DNA from: Symbiodinium natans
Taxonomy: Eukaryota > Sar > Dinophyceae > Suessiales > Symbiodiniaceae
DNA: 64,000 nucleotides
Direction: 5' to 3'
Assembly (NCBI GenBank): GCA_905221605.1
Contig: CAJNDS010002303.1
Location: 1 to 64,000, forward strand
The notes below the pieces were generated by a model, which searched no databases, had not been told where the DNA came from, and was given only the letters and a program-made list of their open reading frames with translations. Shown piece by piece: positions 1 through 11,584 of this stretch; position 1 is the stretch's first letter, and every line of letters begins with the position of its first letter. A program made the translations under genes and the position numbers.

Positions 1-440
1 CCCCCCCCGTGGTGTGCTTGTGGGTTGGTTTTAGGGTTTAGGGTTTTAGAGTTTAGAGTTTAGGGTTAGGGGTTAGGTGTTTAGGGTTTAGGGATTTTTT
101 TTAACTGGAATCACCTTTTTACGGGCGGAACGTCAGCGTTCTCCAGACGTGAAACAAAACACGACAACCCCCTCCGTTTAGGTTTTAGGGTTTAGGGATT
201 AGGGTTTGGGGTTTGGGGTTTAGGGTCTAGGGTTTAGGGCTTAGGGTTTAGAGTTTAGGTTTAGGGTTTAAGTTTTAGGGTTTAGGGTTTACGGTTTTCC
301 CCCACCCCCTGCGCTGTGGTTGTGAGTTGGTTCTAGGGTTTAGGTTTAGGGCTTAGAGTTTACGGCTTAGGGTTAGGGTTTAGGGTTTAGGGTTGAGGGT
401 TTCGGGCTTAGGGCTTTAGCTGTAGGCTTTAGGGTTTAAG
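1..440. repeat. Degenerate telomere-like (TTTAGGG) array
   Basis: Mostly TTTAGGG units with many single-base variants, in the G-rich orientation on the plus strand. A non-repeat island at about 100-175 contains a T-run followed by GGAATCACC, the same arrangement as at 59,367-59,391. On the minus strand that reads as a GTGATTCC donor-like site followed by an A-run, so this may be a decayed exon edge. Confidence 0.85.
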
Positions 441-465
441 GATGAGGGCTTTGGGTTTGGGGGCA

Positions 466-592
466 GGGAGGACGGGGTGGGTTGGGGGGGTTGGGGGGGC
501 GGGGGGGTTGGGGGGGGGTTGGGGGGGTTGGGGGGGGTTGGGGGGGTTGGGGGGGTTGGGGGGGTTGGGGGGGTTGTGGGGGTTGGGGGACC
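466..592. repeat. G-rich GGGGGTT array
   Basis: Runs of 5-8 G separated by TT, about 125 bp, with strong potential for G-quadruplexes. The proline/glycine open frames here are by-products of the repeat, not genes. Confidence 0.85.
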
Positions 593-649
593 GGAGTGGC
601 CCGTTTGAAATAAAGCGGACCGCTTTATTTAAATCGGGGCCAGGCAACC

Positions 650-1235
650 AATGACCAAGAACCAAGCGGAATCAGCAAAGTCTTGCGGCGACTCTTGGTT
701 TCAACAGTCTGGGCCCGTGTGAAGTAACTAACACGGCCGGAACCAAGAACCAAGAAACAAGATTCGCAGAAGTGTCTCGGGATAAATTTTGGTTCCCTGC
801 TGGCGAAGCTACACTCCCCAAGCCCACAGGCCCAGGCCCTGGGAACCAAGATTCATCCCAAGACTTTTCTGGGAATCTTAGTTCTTGGTTCTTGGTTCCG
901 GCCGTGTTAATGAACACGGGGCACGTGCTAATTCACACGGGCCCAGACCCTGCAAACCAAGAATCCAAGCGCAAGACTTCCCTGGGAATCTTGGTTCTTG
1001 ATTCTTGGCTCTTGGTTCCGGAAGTTCCGGCCGTGTCAATTAACACGGGGCCGTGTTAATTACACGGGCCCAGACCCTGGAAACCGAGAATCCCCGCTAC
1101 ACTTTCTGGGAATCCTTGGTTCTTGGTTCTTGGTTCCGGCCGTGTTAAAACACGGGGCCCGTGCTAATTAACACGGGCCCAGACCCAGAGAACCAATTCA
1201 TCCCAAGACTTTCCTGCGAATCTTGTTTCTTGTTT
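650..1235. repeat. Dispersed and inverted AACCAAGAA / CCGTGTTAA modules
   Basis: Four to five diverged copies of a unit joining TTCTTGGTTCC, GGCCGTGTTAA and ACACGGGCCCAGACCCTG. The first copy (about 690-765) is inverted relative to those at 880-1,200, and each unit holds a small palindrome around TTAATTAA. No coding evidence. Confidence 0.7.
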
Positions 1236-1600
1236 CTTGCTAGCATTATGAGTTGAGATCCACACAAATCCTGGGAAAGGATAAAGTATTTATTTCAGTG
1301 ATTCTTGGTGTGATTCAGACTGTGAAGTCTTGTGCGATTTTTCTGTGAGCGGCTGAACCCTCTGTGATTATGCTGTGATTGTTCTGTAATTTGTATTTGA
1401 CGTTCTTGCGATGTTCCTGTGATCGTCCTGTGCTTGTTCTGCGATTTGTCTGTGACTTTTCTGCGAGGTTCCTGTGATTCTCACGTGATTCTCCTGTGAT
1501 TATTCTGTGATTATCCTGTGATTCTCTGCAACAGAAACTCTAGACTCTAGACTTCACGTTGTAGATCGTTTTGTGTAGACTATTTGTGTTACTGTACATA
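1236..1600. repeat. CTGTGATT-derived low-complexity region
   Basis: Irregular repeats of TTCTGTGATT and CCTGTGATT that grade into the palindromic satellite that follows. No gene seen. Confidence 0.6.
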
Positions 1601-2600
1601 GCCCGGATCACAGCCCGAGTCACAGCCCAAATCAAATCCTGTGATTCCCGGCTGTGATTTGGGCTGTGACTCGGGCTGTGATTTGGGCTGTGATTCGGGC
1701 TGTGATTTGGGCTGCGGCCTCGGAATCACATGAATCACAGCCCGAATCACAGCCCAAACCACAGCCCAAACCACAGACCAAATCACAGCCCGAATCACAG
1801 CCCAAATCACAGCCCGAATCACAGCCCAAATCGCAGCCTCCCCCTTGTAAGTCCTGTGATTTCCGGTTGTGATTTGGGCTGTGATTCGGGCTGTGATTTG
1901 GGCTGTGATTCGGGCTGTGATTTGGGCTGCGGCCTCGGAATCACAACCCCGAATCACAGCCCGAACCGCAGCCCGAATCACAGCCCAAACCACAGCCCAA
2001 ACCACAGACCAAATCACAGCCCAAATCACAGCCCGAATCACAGCCCAAATCGCAGCCTCCCCCTTGCAAATCCTGTGATTTCCGGTTGCGATTTGGGCTG
2101 TGATTCGGGCTGTGATTTGGGCTGTGATTCGGGCTGATTTGGGCTGCGGCCTCGGAATCACAGCCCCGAATCACAGCCCGAATCACAGCCCAAACCACAG
2201 CCCAAACCACAGACTAAATCACAGCCCGAATCACAGCGCAAATCACAGCCCGAATCACAGCCCAAATCGCAGCCTCCCCCTTGTAAATCCTGTGATTTCC
2301 GGTTGTGATTTGGGCTGTGATTCGGGCTGTGATTTGGGCTGCGATTCGGGCTGTGATTTGGGCTGCGGCCTCGGAATCACAACCCCGAATCACAGCCCGA
2401 ATCACAGCCCGAACCACAGCCCAAACCACAGACCAAATCACAGCAGCCCAAATCGCAGCCTCCCCCTTGTAAATCCTGTGATTTGCGGTTGTGATTTGGG
2501 CTGTGATTTGGGCTGTGATTCGGGCTGTGATTTGGGCTGTGATTCGCGCTGTGATTTGGGCTGTGACCCGGGCGGGCCGTGAGCCGGGCTGTGATACAGG
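1600..2600. repeat. Palindromic satellite built of GATTYGGGCTGT and its complement
   Basis: A 12-bp motif (GATTTGGGCTGT alternating with GATTCGGGCTGT) is repeated, then inverted across a GCGGCCTCGGAATCACA centre. The higher-order unit begins CCTCCCCCTTGTAA at 1837, 2056, 2273 and 2459, so it is about 186-219 bp and each unit is itself a large inverted repeat. Open frames on both strands are repeat artefacts rich in NHSP or AVIR. Confidence 0.85.
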
Positions 2601-2639
2601 AGTTGCACCTTCTGTGTGGCAACCAGAGGCAAAAAAAAT

Positions 2640-2920
2640 CATAGAATACGCAGAATAAACACATGAAAATCACAGGAAAATCACAGGAAGATCACAGGGC
2701 AATCACAGGGCAATCGCAGGAACATCACAGTGACAGAACATTCACAGGAAAACCACAGGAAAGTCGCACGGAGATCACAAGAAAATCACAGGATAACGAC
2801 AAGCAACTCACAGGAAAATCGCAGGAACATCACAGGAAAATCACAGCTTGTGCAATCCATCGCAGAACATTCACACACCACCTCACAGCCCCAATCACGG
2901 CCTAAATCACAGAAATAATA
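2640..2920. repeat. ATCACAGGAAA short tandem repeats
   Basis: Loose 10-12 bp units (AAATCACAGGA and variants) related to the preceding satellite. No coding evidence. Confidence 0.65.
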
Positions 2921-3300
2921 AAAAAGACTTTTCTAGAGTCTGCATGCCAAATCAATTCATAATGCTAGCATGTTTTTTCTTAAAGAGTTTCTTTAAACAT
3001 TTAAGCTCACTGACTAGTTGCGAGCTGGGTCTTGGTTTATTGTTCGCTTTATAGCAAAGATATAAGTTCATATTTCGTATTGAAAGCTATACACAGGTCA
3101 AAACTAGTGTAACTAAATCAGGCGGGGGTCAAATGCTAGACGAATACAACCACGCTGAATCCTGATACATACGTTTCGACTTTACTCAGCCCTGCATACA
3201 TATATGAGCGCATATAGAACGTTCATACGTATACTTTGAAATTACCCGTTTTAACTAAATCGGGGCCCGGGAAACAAGAACCAACAATAACCCTGGACCT
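2921..3300. other. Unassigned AT-richer sequence
   Basis: No repeat array, convincing open frame or RNA gene recognised in this roughly 380-bp stretch. Confidence 0.4.
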
Positions 3301-4740
3301 TAAACCCTAAACGGCTTTAGGAACAAAGGTTAGATGGAGCTGAAACATTAAGGAGACACCCTGCAGGCACCGAAGCATGATTTTCCTGAACAATAACCAT
3401 TGAGCAGGGTCTTAGTGGCGAGGGAAAGCCCAAGTTTTTGGACGAGGCTTCAGCCTGAATCTTCAACAAATAGGGTTCGCAGGAAAAGGGCTTAGGCCTT
3501 AAAAATTTGAGGACACACCCCGCAGGCACCGAAGCATGATTCTTCCTAAATAGTATATGTTGAGTGTATGGGAAAAGGGTCGGGGCTTGAATAAAAGTTC
3601 TTTAGGGAATAGGGTCTGGGCTTTAGCGAAATGCCTTCAGTGACGAGGGAAAACCATAAGGTTTTTGGACTGGGCCTGAACCTTCAAGAAATTGGCTGCA
3701 TGACTATTCCTACATAAAGGGTCTGGGCTTTAGGGAAAGGCCTTCAGCGGCGAGGGACAACGTAAGGTTGTGGACGAGGTTTCAGCCTACATCTTCAATA
3801 AAGTATAAGGTTTACAGGACTAGGAAGCATGCTTATTCCTAAACAATATTCGTTGAAAGTTGGGAATAAGGTCTGGGCTTTCTAGAATTCCTTTAGGGAA
3901 AAGGGTCTGGGCTTTAGCGAAATGCCTTCAGTGGCGAGGGAAAACGTCAGGTTATGGATAAGGCTTCAGCCTAAATCTTCAATACAGTATAAGGCATCCA
4001 GGAATAGGAAGCATGATTATTCCAAAGAAATAGTCGTTGAAAGTTTTGTCTGGGCTTCATAAAATGTTGTTAGGGAAAAGGGTCTGGGCTTGAGCGAGAT
4101 GCGTTCAGTGGCAAGGGATTACGTCAGGTTATGGTCGAAGCTTCAGCCTAAATCTTCAATGAAATATAGGTCCTAAACAATGGACGTTGAAAGTATAAGA
4201 ATAGGGTCTGGGATTTAACAATATCTTTAGGGAATAGGGTCTGGGATTTAGCGCAATGCCTTCAGTGATGAGGCAAAACATAAGGTTTTGGACTGAGCTT
4301 CAGCGTAAACCTTCAAGCATGACTATTCCTAAACAATATTCGTTGAAAGTATGGGAATAGGCCCTGGCTTTAGCGGAATTTCTTTAGTGGCCAAAGGTTT
4401 TGGATCAGGGTGTCAGCCTGGGCCTAAAAGCGTCACGAATAGGGTTAAGCGAAATTTAGTGGCGAGGGAAATGTAAGGCTTTGGAACAGGTTTAAGCCTA
4501 AACCTTCAACAAATAGAGTTTACATGAATAGGGCTAAACAGTAAGGGAACACCGCGCAGGCACCCGAAGCATTGCTATTCCTAAACATACTCTCTTTGCA
4601 AGTATTTGGGAATAGGGTCTGTCTCTAAACCTTAGAGGAATAAACGTAGTGAAGCTATTAATGTTTAGCGGAACTATTGAAGGTTTCAGCCAAGGGCCTG
4701 TTTGTCCGCTACAGGGACAACTTTGCATGCAGACGGCTTG
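3300..4740. repeat. Diverged ~170-bp tandem repeats
   Basis: A unit containing AGGGTCTGGGCTTTAGCGAA, then ATGCCTTCAGTG, GCGAGGGAAAA and TTTTGGAC, recurs about seven times with indels. A second module, CAGGCACCGAAGCATGATT, appears at about 3365, 3520 and 4559. The spacing is uneven and the copies are old. No protein recognised. Confidence 0.65.
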
Positions 4741-5130
4741 TCTGGGTGTTGAGACTACTTAGGACGCAAGCTTGGTGAATTTCTGCTGCACGCGACCGCA
4801 GCGGGGAGGGTGCAAATCAACTTTCTCACTCTGTGTTTTATGTCGCAGCCTTCGGGAAACCGCCCGCCCCCTTACACGGCGCTTACGGTGGGTTCTTGGG
4901 GGGGGGGGGGTAGCAGATATATATACATATATATATGTATGTATGTATATATTAGATAGATAGCTAGATAGATAGATGGACATAATATATATATATATAT
5001 ATACATATACATGTGTATGCAGTGGTGGATCTCCTGCTGACAAGACGATCATGCTGACCAAGCAAAAGAAAGCAACGGCTTGGGCCCTGCGCCACGACCA
5101 GTTTGTGCAGTAGGACACGGCCCGAACCCT
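4741..5130. repeat. Unique segment with TA/GATA microsatellite
   Basis: A G-run at about 4,897-4,908 is followed by (TA)n, TATG and GATA tracts at about 4,915-5,015. The flanks (4,760-4,895 and 5,020-5,120) are unique but give no recognisable product. Confidence 0.5.
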
Positions 5131-5300
5131 AAACCTTTAGGGGTTTAGGGGTTTAGGGTTTAGGGTTTGGGGTTTGGGGTTGGGGGTTTGGGGTTTGGGG
5201 TTTGGGGTTTGGGGTTTGGGGTTTGGGGTTTGGGGTTTAGGGTTTGGGGTCTGGGGTTTGGGGTTTGCGGTTTGGGGTTTAGGGTTTAGGGTTTGGGGCA
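5130..5300. repeat. TTTAGGG to TTTGGGG variant array
   Basis: Starts as TTTAGGG and becomes an almost pure TTTGGGG array, a one-base variant of the telomere unit that has spread locally. Confidence 0.85.
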
Positions 5301-5414
5301 CCTTGGACCCTTAAGGTTGTATGCTTGCGTTTCGGGGACCCTGTCTAAAGATCCTTAAGGTAGTATACAATGGCCCTCTTGGGAGTGTGTTCGGGAGGTA
5401 CGAGTCTTAATCCC

Positions 5415-5605
5415 TGGAAAACCCTATGAACCCTATGAACCCCTCTGAACCCTGTGAACCCTATGAACCCTATGAACCCTATGAACCCCTATGAACCCTA
5501 GGGTGAAGGATCAAAAAAAAAATAAATAAGCATCAAAAAAAAATAACCCCAAGGGATCAAAAAAAAAATAAATAAGCATCAAAAAAAAAATTAACCCATT
5601 TTCCT
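5415..5605. repeat. CCCTATGAA decamers and A-run / ATAAATAAGCATC module
   Basis: Repeats of CCCTATGAAC are followed by two copies of GATC-A(9-10)-TAAATAAGCATC. The T-rich complement of the second module recurs at 7,725-7,806, next to more CCCTATGAAC units. Confidence 0.7.
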
Positions 5606-5617
5606 CTTGGAATACAG

Positions 5618-5792
5618 CGGGGGGGGGGGGGGGGGTTTGGGGGGGGGGGGTTGGGGGGGGGGGGGTTGGGGGGGGGGGGGTTGGGGGGGGGGGGTTGGGG
5701 GGGGGGGGGGGGTTTTGGGGGGGGGGTTGGGGGGGGGGGGGGGAGGTTTGGGGGGGGGGGGGGGTTTGCAGCCCCCCCCCCCCCCCCCATTG
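5618..5792. repeat. Long G-run array (G8-14 TT)n with terminal C-run
   Basis: Repeated runs of 8-14 G separated by TT or TTT, ending in GCAGCC and a C-run. It is an extreme quadruplex-forming tract and also error-prone to sequence. Confidence 0.85.
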
Positions 5793-6375
5793 CAAACACA
5801 ATGCTCGCAGAGGGTAGTCATATTCCCACAAGAAAACCTCTATTTTCTTCACGTTTTCATAGGAAACCTCTATCATCTCTATGTTTCCATCCGAAAACCT
5901 CTATTTGCATGTATTTTAAGAAAAACTTAAACTTTTTAGTATCCCAATGGCTTCAACAAGATTCATAAAGCACGCTTTGCAGTGGCACAGCTTGATAAAA
6001 ACGCGGCGGGGTTGGGGTTGGCGCAGCCCCCCCCCCCCCACACCCCCCCACACCCCCCCACTTGGCTTTGCAGCACGCTTTGCACAGCTTAAAAAAAACA
6101 GCGGGGGGGTTGGGGGGGGCGCAGCCCCCCCCATTTGCAAACAATGTTCGCACGATGCGTAGCAGTGGTGGTAGTGGTTGGAAAACCTTCTAGTTTCTCG
6201 ATCTTTCAATGGGAAAACCTCTATGTCTTCATACTCCCACAAGAAAACATCTACTGTCTTCACGTTTTCATGAGAAATCCTCTATTATCTCTATGTTTCC
6301 ATCGGAAAAACTCTACTTCTACATGTTTTAAGCAAAAAACTTCCATTTTCCTTGCATTCCAATGGCTTCAAAGAA
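5786..6375. repeat. Direct repeat pair with AAAACCTCTAT modules
   Basis: The segment at 5,786-5,952 and the one at 6,127-6,375 share the same order: a C-run, TTTGCAAACA, CCCACAAGAAAA, TTCACGTTTTCAT, CTCTATGTTTCCATC and CCAATGGCTTCAA. Between them (about 6,025-6,125) are further C/G runs and two GCACGCTTTGCA-like boxes. No coding evidence. Confidence 0.7.
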
Positions 6376-7367
6376 CAATATATAATACATACTACATAAT
6401 ATATAAAATATACTATATAGTGAATAATAAATATTAAATTAATTAATAATAAATAATATTATATATTTTATATATTGTGTATTATGTATACAGTATATAT
6501 TATATACTATATACTTAATATTATGCATTATATGCAGTATATAATATGCAATATACAATACATGATATGCAATATATGACATATAATATACAATATGCGA
6601 TATATATATATATATATATTTATTTATTTATTTATTTATGTTTATGTATTTATTCATATTTATATTTACTTATTTATATACATACACATATCATATAATG
6701 TACGACAATAGAAAATATAAATATAAATTATAAATGATATATATATATATATATGTATAATAAATATTATAAGTATAAGTATAATATATATCACATGATA
6801 TAATTTTAATTATATTATATATATATATATGTATAGTTTATAACAGATAATATATAATAATCATATGAAAATATATAATAAATGATATAATATTAATATA
6901 ATATATAATATATAATATATAATTATAAAATATATAGTATATAATATATAATACAAAATTAACATAGTACCTACGACATAATAATATATGATACATAATA
7001 CATAGTACATAATAATAAACAATAATACAAATACAGAATACAAATAATATAACACACATAATATAAAAAATCATACTATAGTAGATAAAACATTTTAAAA
7101 TAATATAGCAATTCATAATAATATTAATACATAATACATAATACATAATACAAAATACAGAATACGTAATACATAATACATAATACATAATATATAATAT
7201 ATAATATATAATATATAATATATAATATATAATGTATAGTATATAATAGGTAATGTGTAATGTAATGTGTATTATGTAATATGTATATATATATGCACAT
7301 ACATACATACATACATACATACATACATACATACATACATACATACATACATACATACATACATACA

Positions 7368-7399
<32 letters not shown>

Positions 7400-7500
7400 C
7401 ACACACGTTGACCTTCACTATCGTGTGTATAATATATATATATTTATTTATTTATTTATTTATATTTATTGGTTTTTACGTATTTGTCTAATTTAATATC
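6375..7500. repeat. AT-rich region with (CATA)n microsatellite
   Basis: About 1.1 kb of TA-, ATAATATA- and ATTT-type simple sequence, with a near-perfect ACAT/CATA tract at about 7,297-7,396. The open frames are simple-sequence artefacts. Confidence 0.85.
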
Positions 7501-7507
7501 TATTTAT

Positions 7508-7706
7508 AAGCACAGGACCCGCAGGACCAGGCGGACAGACAAGCAGACCAGAGGACCACAGGACCAGGGGACCACAAGACCAGGGGACCACGGGACCAGA
7601 GGACCACGGGACCCGAGGACCACGGGACCAGAGGACCACGGGACCAGAGGACCACGGGACCAGAGGACCACGGGACCAGAGGACCACGGGACCAGAGGAC
7701 CACGCA
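7508..7706. repeat. 16-bp minisatellite GGACCACGGGACCAGA
   Basis: About twelve units of GGACCACGGGACCAGA with few changes. Both strands stay open because the unit lacks stops; no gene is implied. Confidence 0.85.
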
Positions 7707-7724
7707 GGTGGGCCGGATGGCTTA

Positions 7725-8640
7725 TTTTTTTTTTGATGCCTATTATTTTTTTTATTGATCCCTATTATTTTTCTTTTTGATGCTTATTATTTTTTTTTTG
7801 ATGCCTATGCCCTATGAACCCTATGAACGCTACAAACCCCATACACCCTATAACTTCAATAAACCCTACAAAGCCTAAACCCCATAAACCGGCTAAACCT
7901 TACACACCCTTGAAGCCCTGCAAACCTTATGAAGCCTGATGAACCCCTTGCATAAACGCCATAGACCGTGCTAACTATGAACGCTGTGTAACCCTTTTTG
8001 GACAAACTATACAAACATACCCCATACCCCTTCACCTATGAAATGAGAATAGAAGGAAGGATTTTACTATACCCTTTGATTTCTGTAAAGGGTATGCCCA
8101 AGGGGTATGTTGAAAACTTCTTTGACATGAAAGAAGCCACAAAACCTGCAAACGCACTATGAAAACCCTAAATCATGAGCTTCAGAACAGGGACCACCCG
8201 CCCCCCCCCCCTCCAAGGATCCATGCGACGAACCCCAAGCCCTAAGCCCTAACCCATGTAAGCCCAATAAACCCTACCAACCCGATAAACCCAGAAAAAC
8301 CTATAAACCGATAAGCCTTCATGAGCCCTAGAAACCCTATGAACCCTACATAAGCTGCAACCCTACTAACCCTACAAATCGCAGAAACCCTATAAACCCC
8401 ACAAACCCCATTAACCCTATTAACCCTACAAACCTTTAACCCTGAAAACCCTTAAAACCCTGTCTGTCAACCCTACAGACAAACCCCATCAACCCTAAAA
8501 CTCAATGAGCCCGAGAAACCCTCCGAACCGTAGAAACTATAAACCACATAAACCCTCATAAAGCCTTATACACCGTATGAACCCTGCAAACCTAGGTAGG
8601 AATGTTCGTTACACGGGAGGCGGCGTTACAACGCGGATAG
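7725..8640. repeat. T-rich modules and degenerate CCCTAWAAAC repeats
   Basis: T-rich GATGCCTATTATT modules (7,725-7,806) are followed by about 800 bp of loosely repeated CCCTATAAAC, CCCTACAAAC and CCCTAAA words, apparently decayed telomere-type repeats. No gene recognised. Confidence 0.65.
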
Positions 8641-8689
8641 GTTAACACGTGAGCCTTTCACGAGCCAGGAAACTACAGATTACACGTCC

Positions 8690-11255
8690 AAAGCTTTGGT
8701 GTGGATTTTGGGGTTTAGGCGGCTTGGAGTTTATGCTTTCAAGGGTCCAGAAGGCGTTGGGGTTAAGGGTTCTTGAGCTTTTGGGGTCTTGAGGCTTCTC
8801 TGGGGCTTTCAGAGGTTAAGGGGTTTGTGGCTCGAGGTTTGAAGAGCGTAGAACATTGCAGGTCCTGTCCTTTCGGGCTGGAAGGGAGCGGTTTCCGGCG
8901 TCAAAGGTCAGCCAAAGCTACTGTTGCCGCCGATCCTTGTCTGAAGATGATGAGTCCCTCATCAGTACTGAAACTATGTATAGGCCCCCTACAGCAAGGA
9001 TCGACAAGCGGCACCAAGTCCCATATGGTGCTGCTCGTATCTCGTGGGTAAAAGAAACTCAAACCGAAACTGCTCTGTGCAGGTGCGCAGTTGCAAGGAT
9101 CACTGCTGAATCCGACTTTCCCTGGAAGCGACTGCTTCAGGTTTTTACGCTTTAAAAGGCTCAGGGGTTTAGGGGCTTTGGGTTCAAGGGCAGCGGGGAT
9201 TTGTAGAATAGGGTTTCAATGCTCCACAAGGTTTAGGGGTTACGGGTTTATGGAGTTTCGGTTTGTTCGGGCCTTTTTTCCGGGCTTCTAGGGCTTCAGG
9301 TGTTGCAGGGTTCTGAAGGCTTCAAACGTTGTACTTGTACTCGGGCTGCAAGGGAGCAGTGCCCCAGGGTCCCCAAAATCCGCCAGACCTGTACTGTTGC
9401 CGAGGATCCATTTTTGTTCTAAAGGAGCCCACATCCATGTTTGGCTACAACTTGACTCTATGGAACAAATGAAGTACACTCTCCCCAAATACTACAGACC
9501 AGCGCTGAAACTATGTTTGAGCCCCCTAAAAGCAAGGATCGATGGCGCTGCTTGTGTCTCGCGGGTCAAAGAAACTCAAACACCGAAACTGCTCTGTGCA
9601 GAAGGATCACTGCTGAATCCGACTTTCCCTGGAAGCGACTGCTTCCGGTTTCAGCGCTTTGAAAGGCTCACGGGCTTCGGGGCTTTTAGGGGTCTCTAAG
9701 GATTTCCAGGAGTTCGTAAGGGTTGAAGGGTCCTTGCAGCATAGGGTTTCAATGCTCCAGAAGGTTTAGGGGTTAGGGGTGTATGGGGTTTCGGTTTGTT
9801 CGGGGTTCGTTTTCGGGCTTCCAGGGCTTCAGGTGTTGCAGGGATCTTTGTTTGTGGTTCTGAAGGCTTCAAACGTTGTACTTGTACTCGGGCTGCAAGG
9901 GAGCAGTGCCCCAGGGTCCCCAAGAATCCGCCAGCCCACATCCATGTTTGGCTACAACTTGAGTCTCTATGGAACAAATGAAGTACACTCTCCCCAAATA
10001 CTACAGACCAGCGCTGAAACTATGTTTGAGCCCCCTAAAAGCAAGGATCGATGGCGCTGCTTGTGTCTCGCGGGTCAAAGAAACTCAAACACCGAAACTG
10101 CTCTGTGCAGAAGGATCACTGCTGAATCCGACTTTCCCTGGAAGCGACTGCTTCCGGTTTCAGCGCTTTGAAAGGCTCACGGGCTTCGGGGCTTTTAGGG
10201 GTCTCTAAGGATTTCCAGGAGTTCGTAAGGGTTGAAGGGTCCTTGCAGCATAGGGTTTCAATGCTCCAGAAGGTTTAGGGGTTAGGGGTGTATGGGGTTT
10301 CGGTTTGTTCGGGGTTCGTTTTCGGGCTTCCAGGGCTTCAGGTGTTGCAGGGATCTTTGTTTGTGGTTCTGAAGGCTTCAAACGTTGTACTTGTACTCGG
10401 GCTGCAAGGGAGCAGTGCCCCAGGGTCCCCAAGAATCCGCCAGCCCACATCCATGTTTGGCTACAACTTGAGTCTCTATGCAACAAATGAAGTACACTCT
10501 CCCCAAATACTACAGACCAGCGCTGAAACTATGTTTGAGCCCTCTGAAAGCAAGGATCGATGGCGCTGCTTGTGTCTCGCGGGCCAAAGAAACTCAAACC
10601 GAAACTGCTCTGCGCAGAAGGATCACTGCTGAATCCGACTTTCCCTAGAAGCGACTGCTTCGGGTTTTAGCGCTTTGAAAGGCTCACGGGCTTCGGGGCT
10701 TTTAGGGGTCTCTAAGGATTTCCAGGAGTTCGTAAGGGTTGAAGGGTCCTTGCAGCATAGGGTTTCAATGCTCCAGAAGGTTTAGGGGTTAGGGGTGTAT
10801 GGGGTTTCGGTTTGTTCGGGGTTCGTTTTCGGGCTTCCAGGGCTTCAGATGTTGCAGGGATCTTTGTTTGTGGTTCTGGAGGCCTCAAACGTTTTACTTG
10901 TAGTCGGGCTGCAAGGGAGCAGTGCCCCAGGGTCCCAAGAATCCGCCAGACCTGTACTGTTGCCGACGATCCTTTTTTCTTCTAAAGGAGTCCGAATCCA
11001 TGGCTGGCTACAACAACTTGAGTCTCTATGGAACAAATAAAGTAAACTCTCCCCAACAGATTACAGACCAGAGATGAAACTATGTTTGGGCCCCCTAAAA
11101 GCAAGGATCGACAGCGGCACCACATCGCATATGGGGCTGCTTGTGTCTCGCGGGCAAAAGAAACTCAACCCGAAACTGCTCTGTGCAGGTGCGCAGTTGC
11201 AAGGATCATTGCTGAATACGACTCAGGGTCTACTTGTCTAGGTGAAAGGCTCGGG
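8690..11255. repeat. 509-bp tandem repeat array
   Basis: The landmark CTTTCCCTGGAAGCGACTGC starts near 9,117, 9,626 and 10,135, with a one-base variant near 10,644, giving a period of 508-509 bp. The middle copies are nearly identical over 500 bp; outer copies (8,900-9,400 and 10,950-11,250) are diverged or truncated. Frames of 60-130 codons repeat with the unit on both strands, but none has a recognisable domain. It could be a satellite or tandem transcription units; I see no 5S, U-RNA or spliced-leader gene in it. Confidence 0.75.
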
Positions 11256-11584
11256 GTCTTTAGCGGTTGGGTTTAGGATGCGCCGTCAGGGACTTGTCTG
11301 GGTTTGTAAGGGCTTAGGGGTCGGGGGGGTTGGGATTTTAGGGTTTGAGGCGTCCAAAAAGTTTAAGGGATGGGGTTTTAGTGTTTTTGGCTTTTCGTGG
11401 CGGGCATTTCCTATGCTTCCGGGGCCAGGAGCATATGATTTCAGATTCCGGGGGCCTGCAACATTTACAGGGCGCCAGCAATCCGTCATATTGAGTACGG
11501 TGTTGCCCGCGATCCGTGTTGCCTCTTACACCAGCGGGATTACGTTTGGACACCCTGGAGCATGCGACGACCTTGCAGGATACA

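Noticed and set aside
1-440. Window start as a true chromosome end
   Set aside because: Units are heavily degenerate, interrupted by other sequence, and similar arrays fill the interior.
429-665. Proline- or glycine-rich frames in the G-run arrays (also at 5.6 kb, 58.3 kb and 62.1 kb)
   Set aside because: They follow the repeat period, exist on both strands and have no independent composition.
1589-2642. Long frames across the GATTYGGGCTGT satellite
   Set aside because: Several frames on both strands stay open because the unit lacks stops.
6838-7404. 188-codon Tyr/Ile/Met/Cys-rich frame
   Set aside because: Encoded by TA and CATA microsatellites.
9460-10210. 79-codon plus frame repeated in the 509-bp array
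   Set aside because: Repeats with the unit, equal frames exist on minus, no domain.
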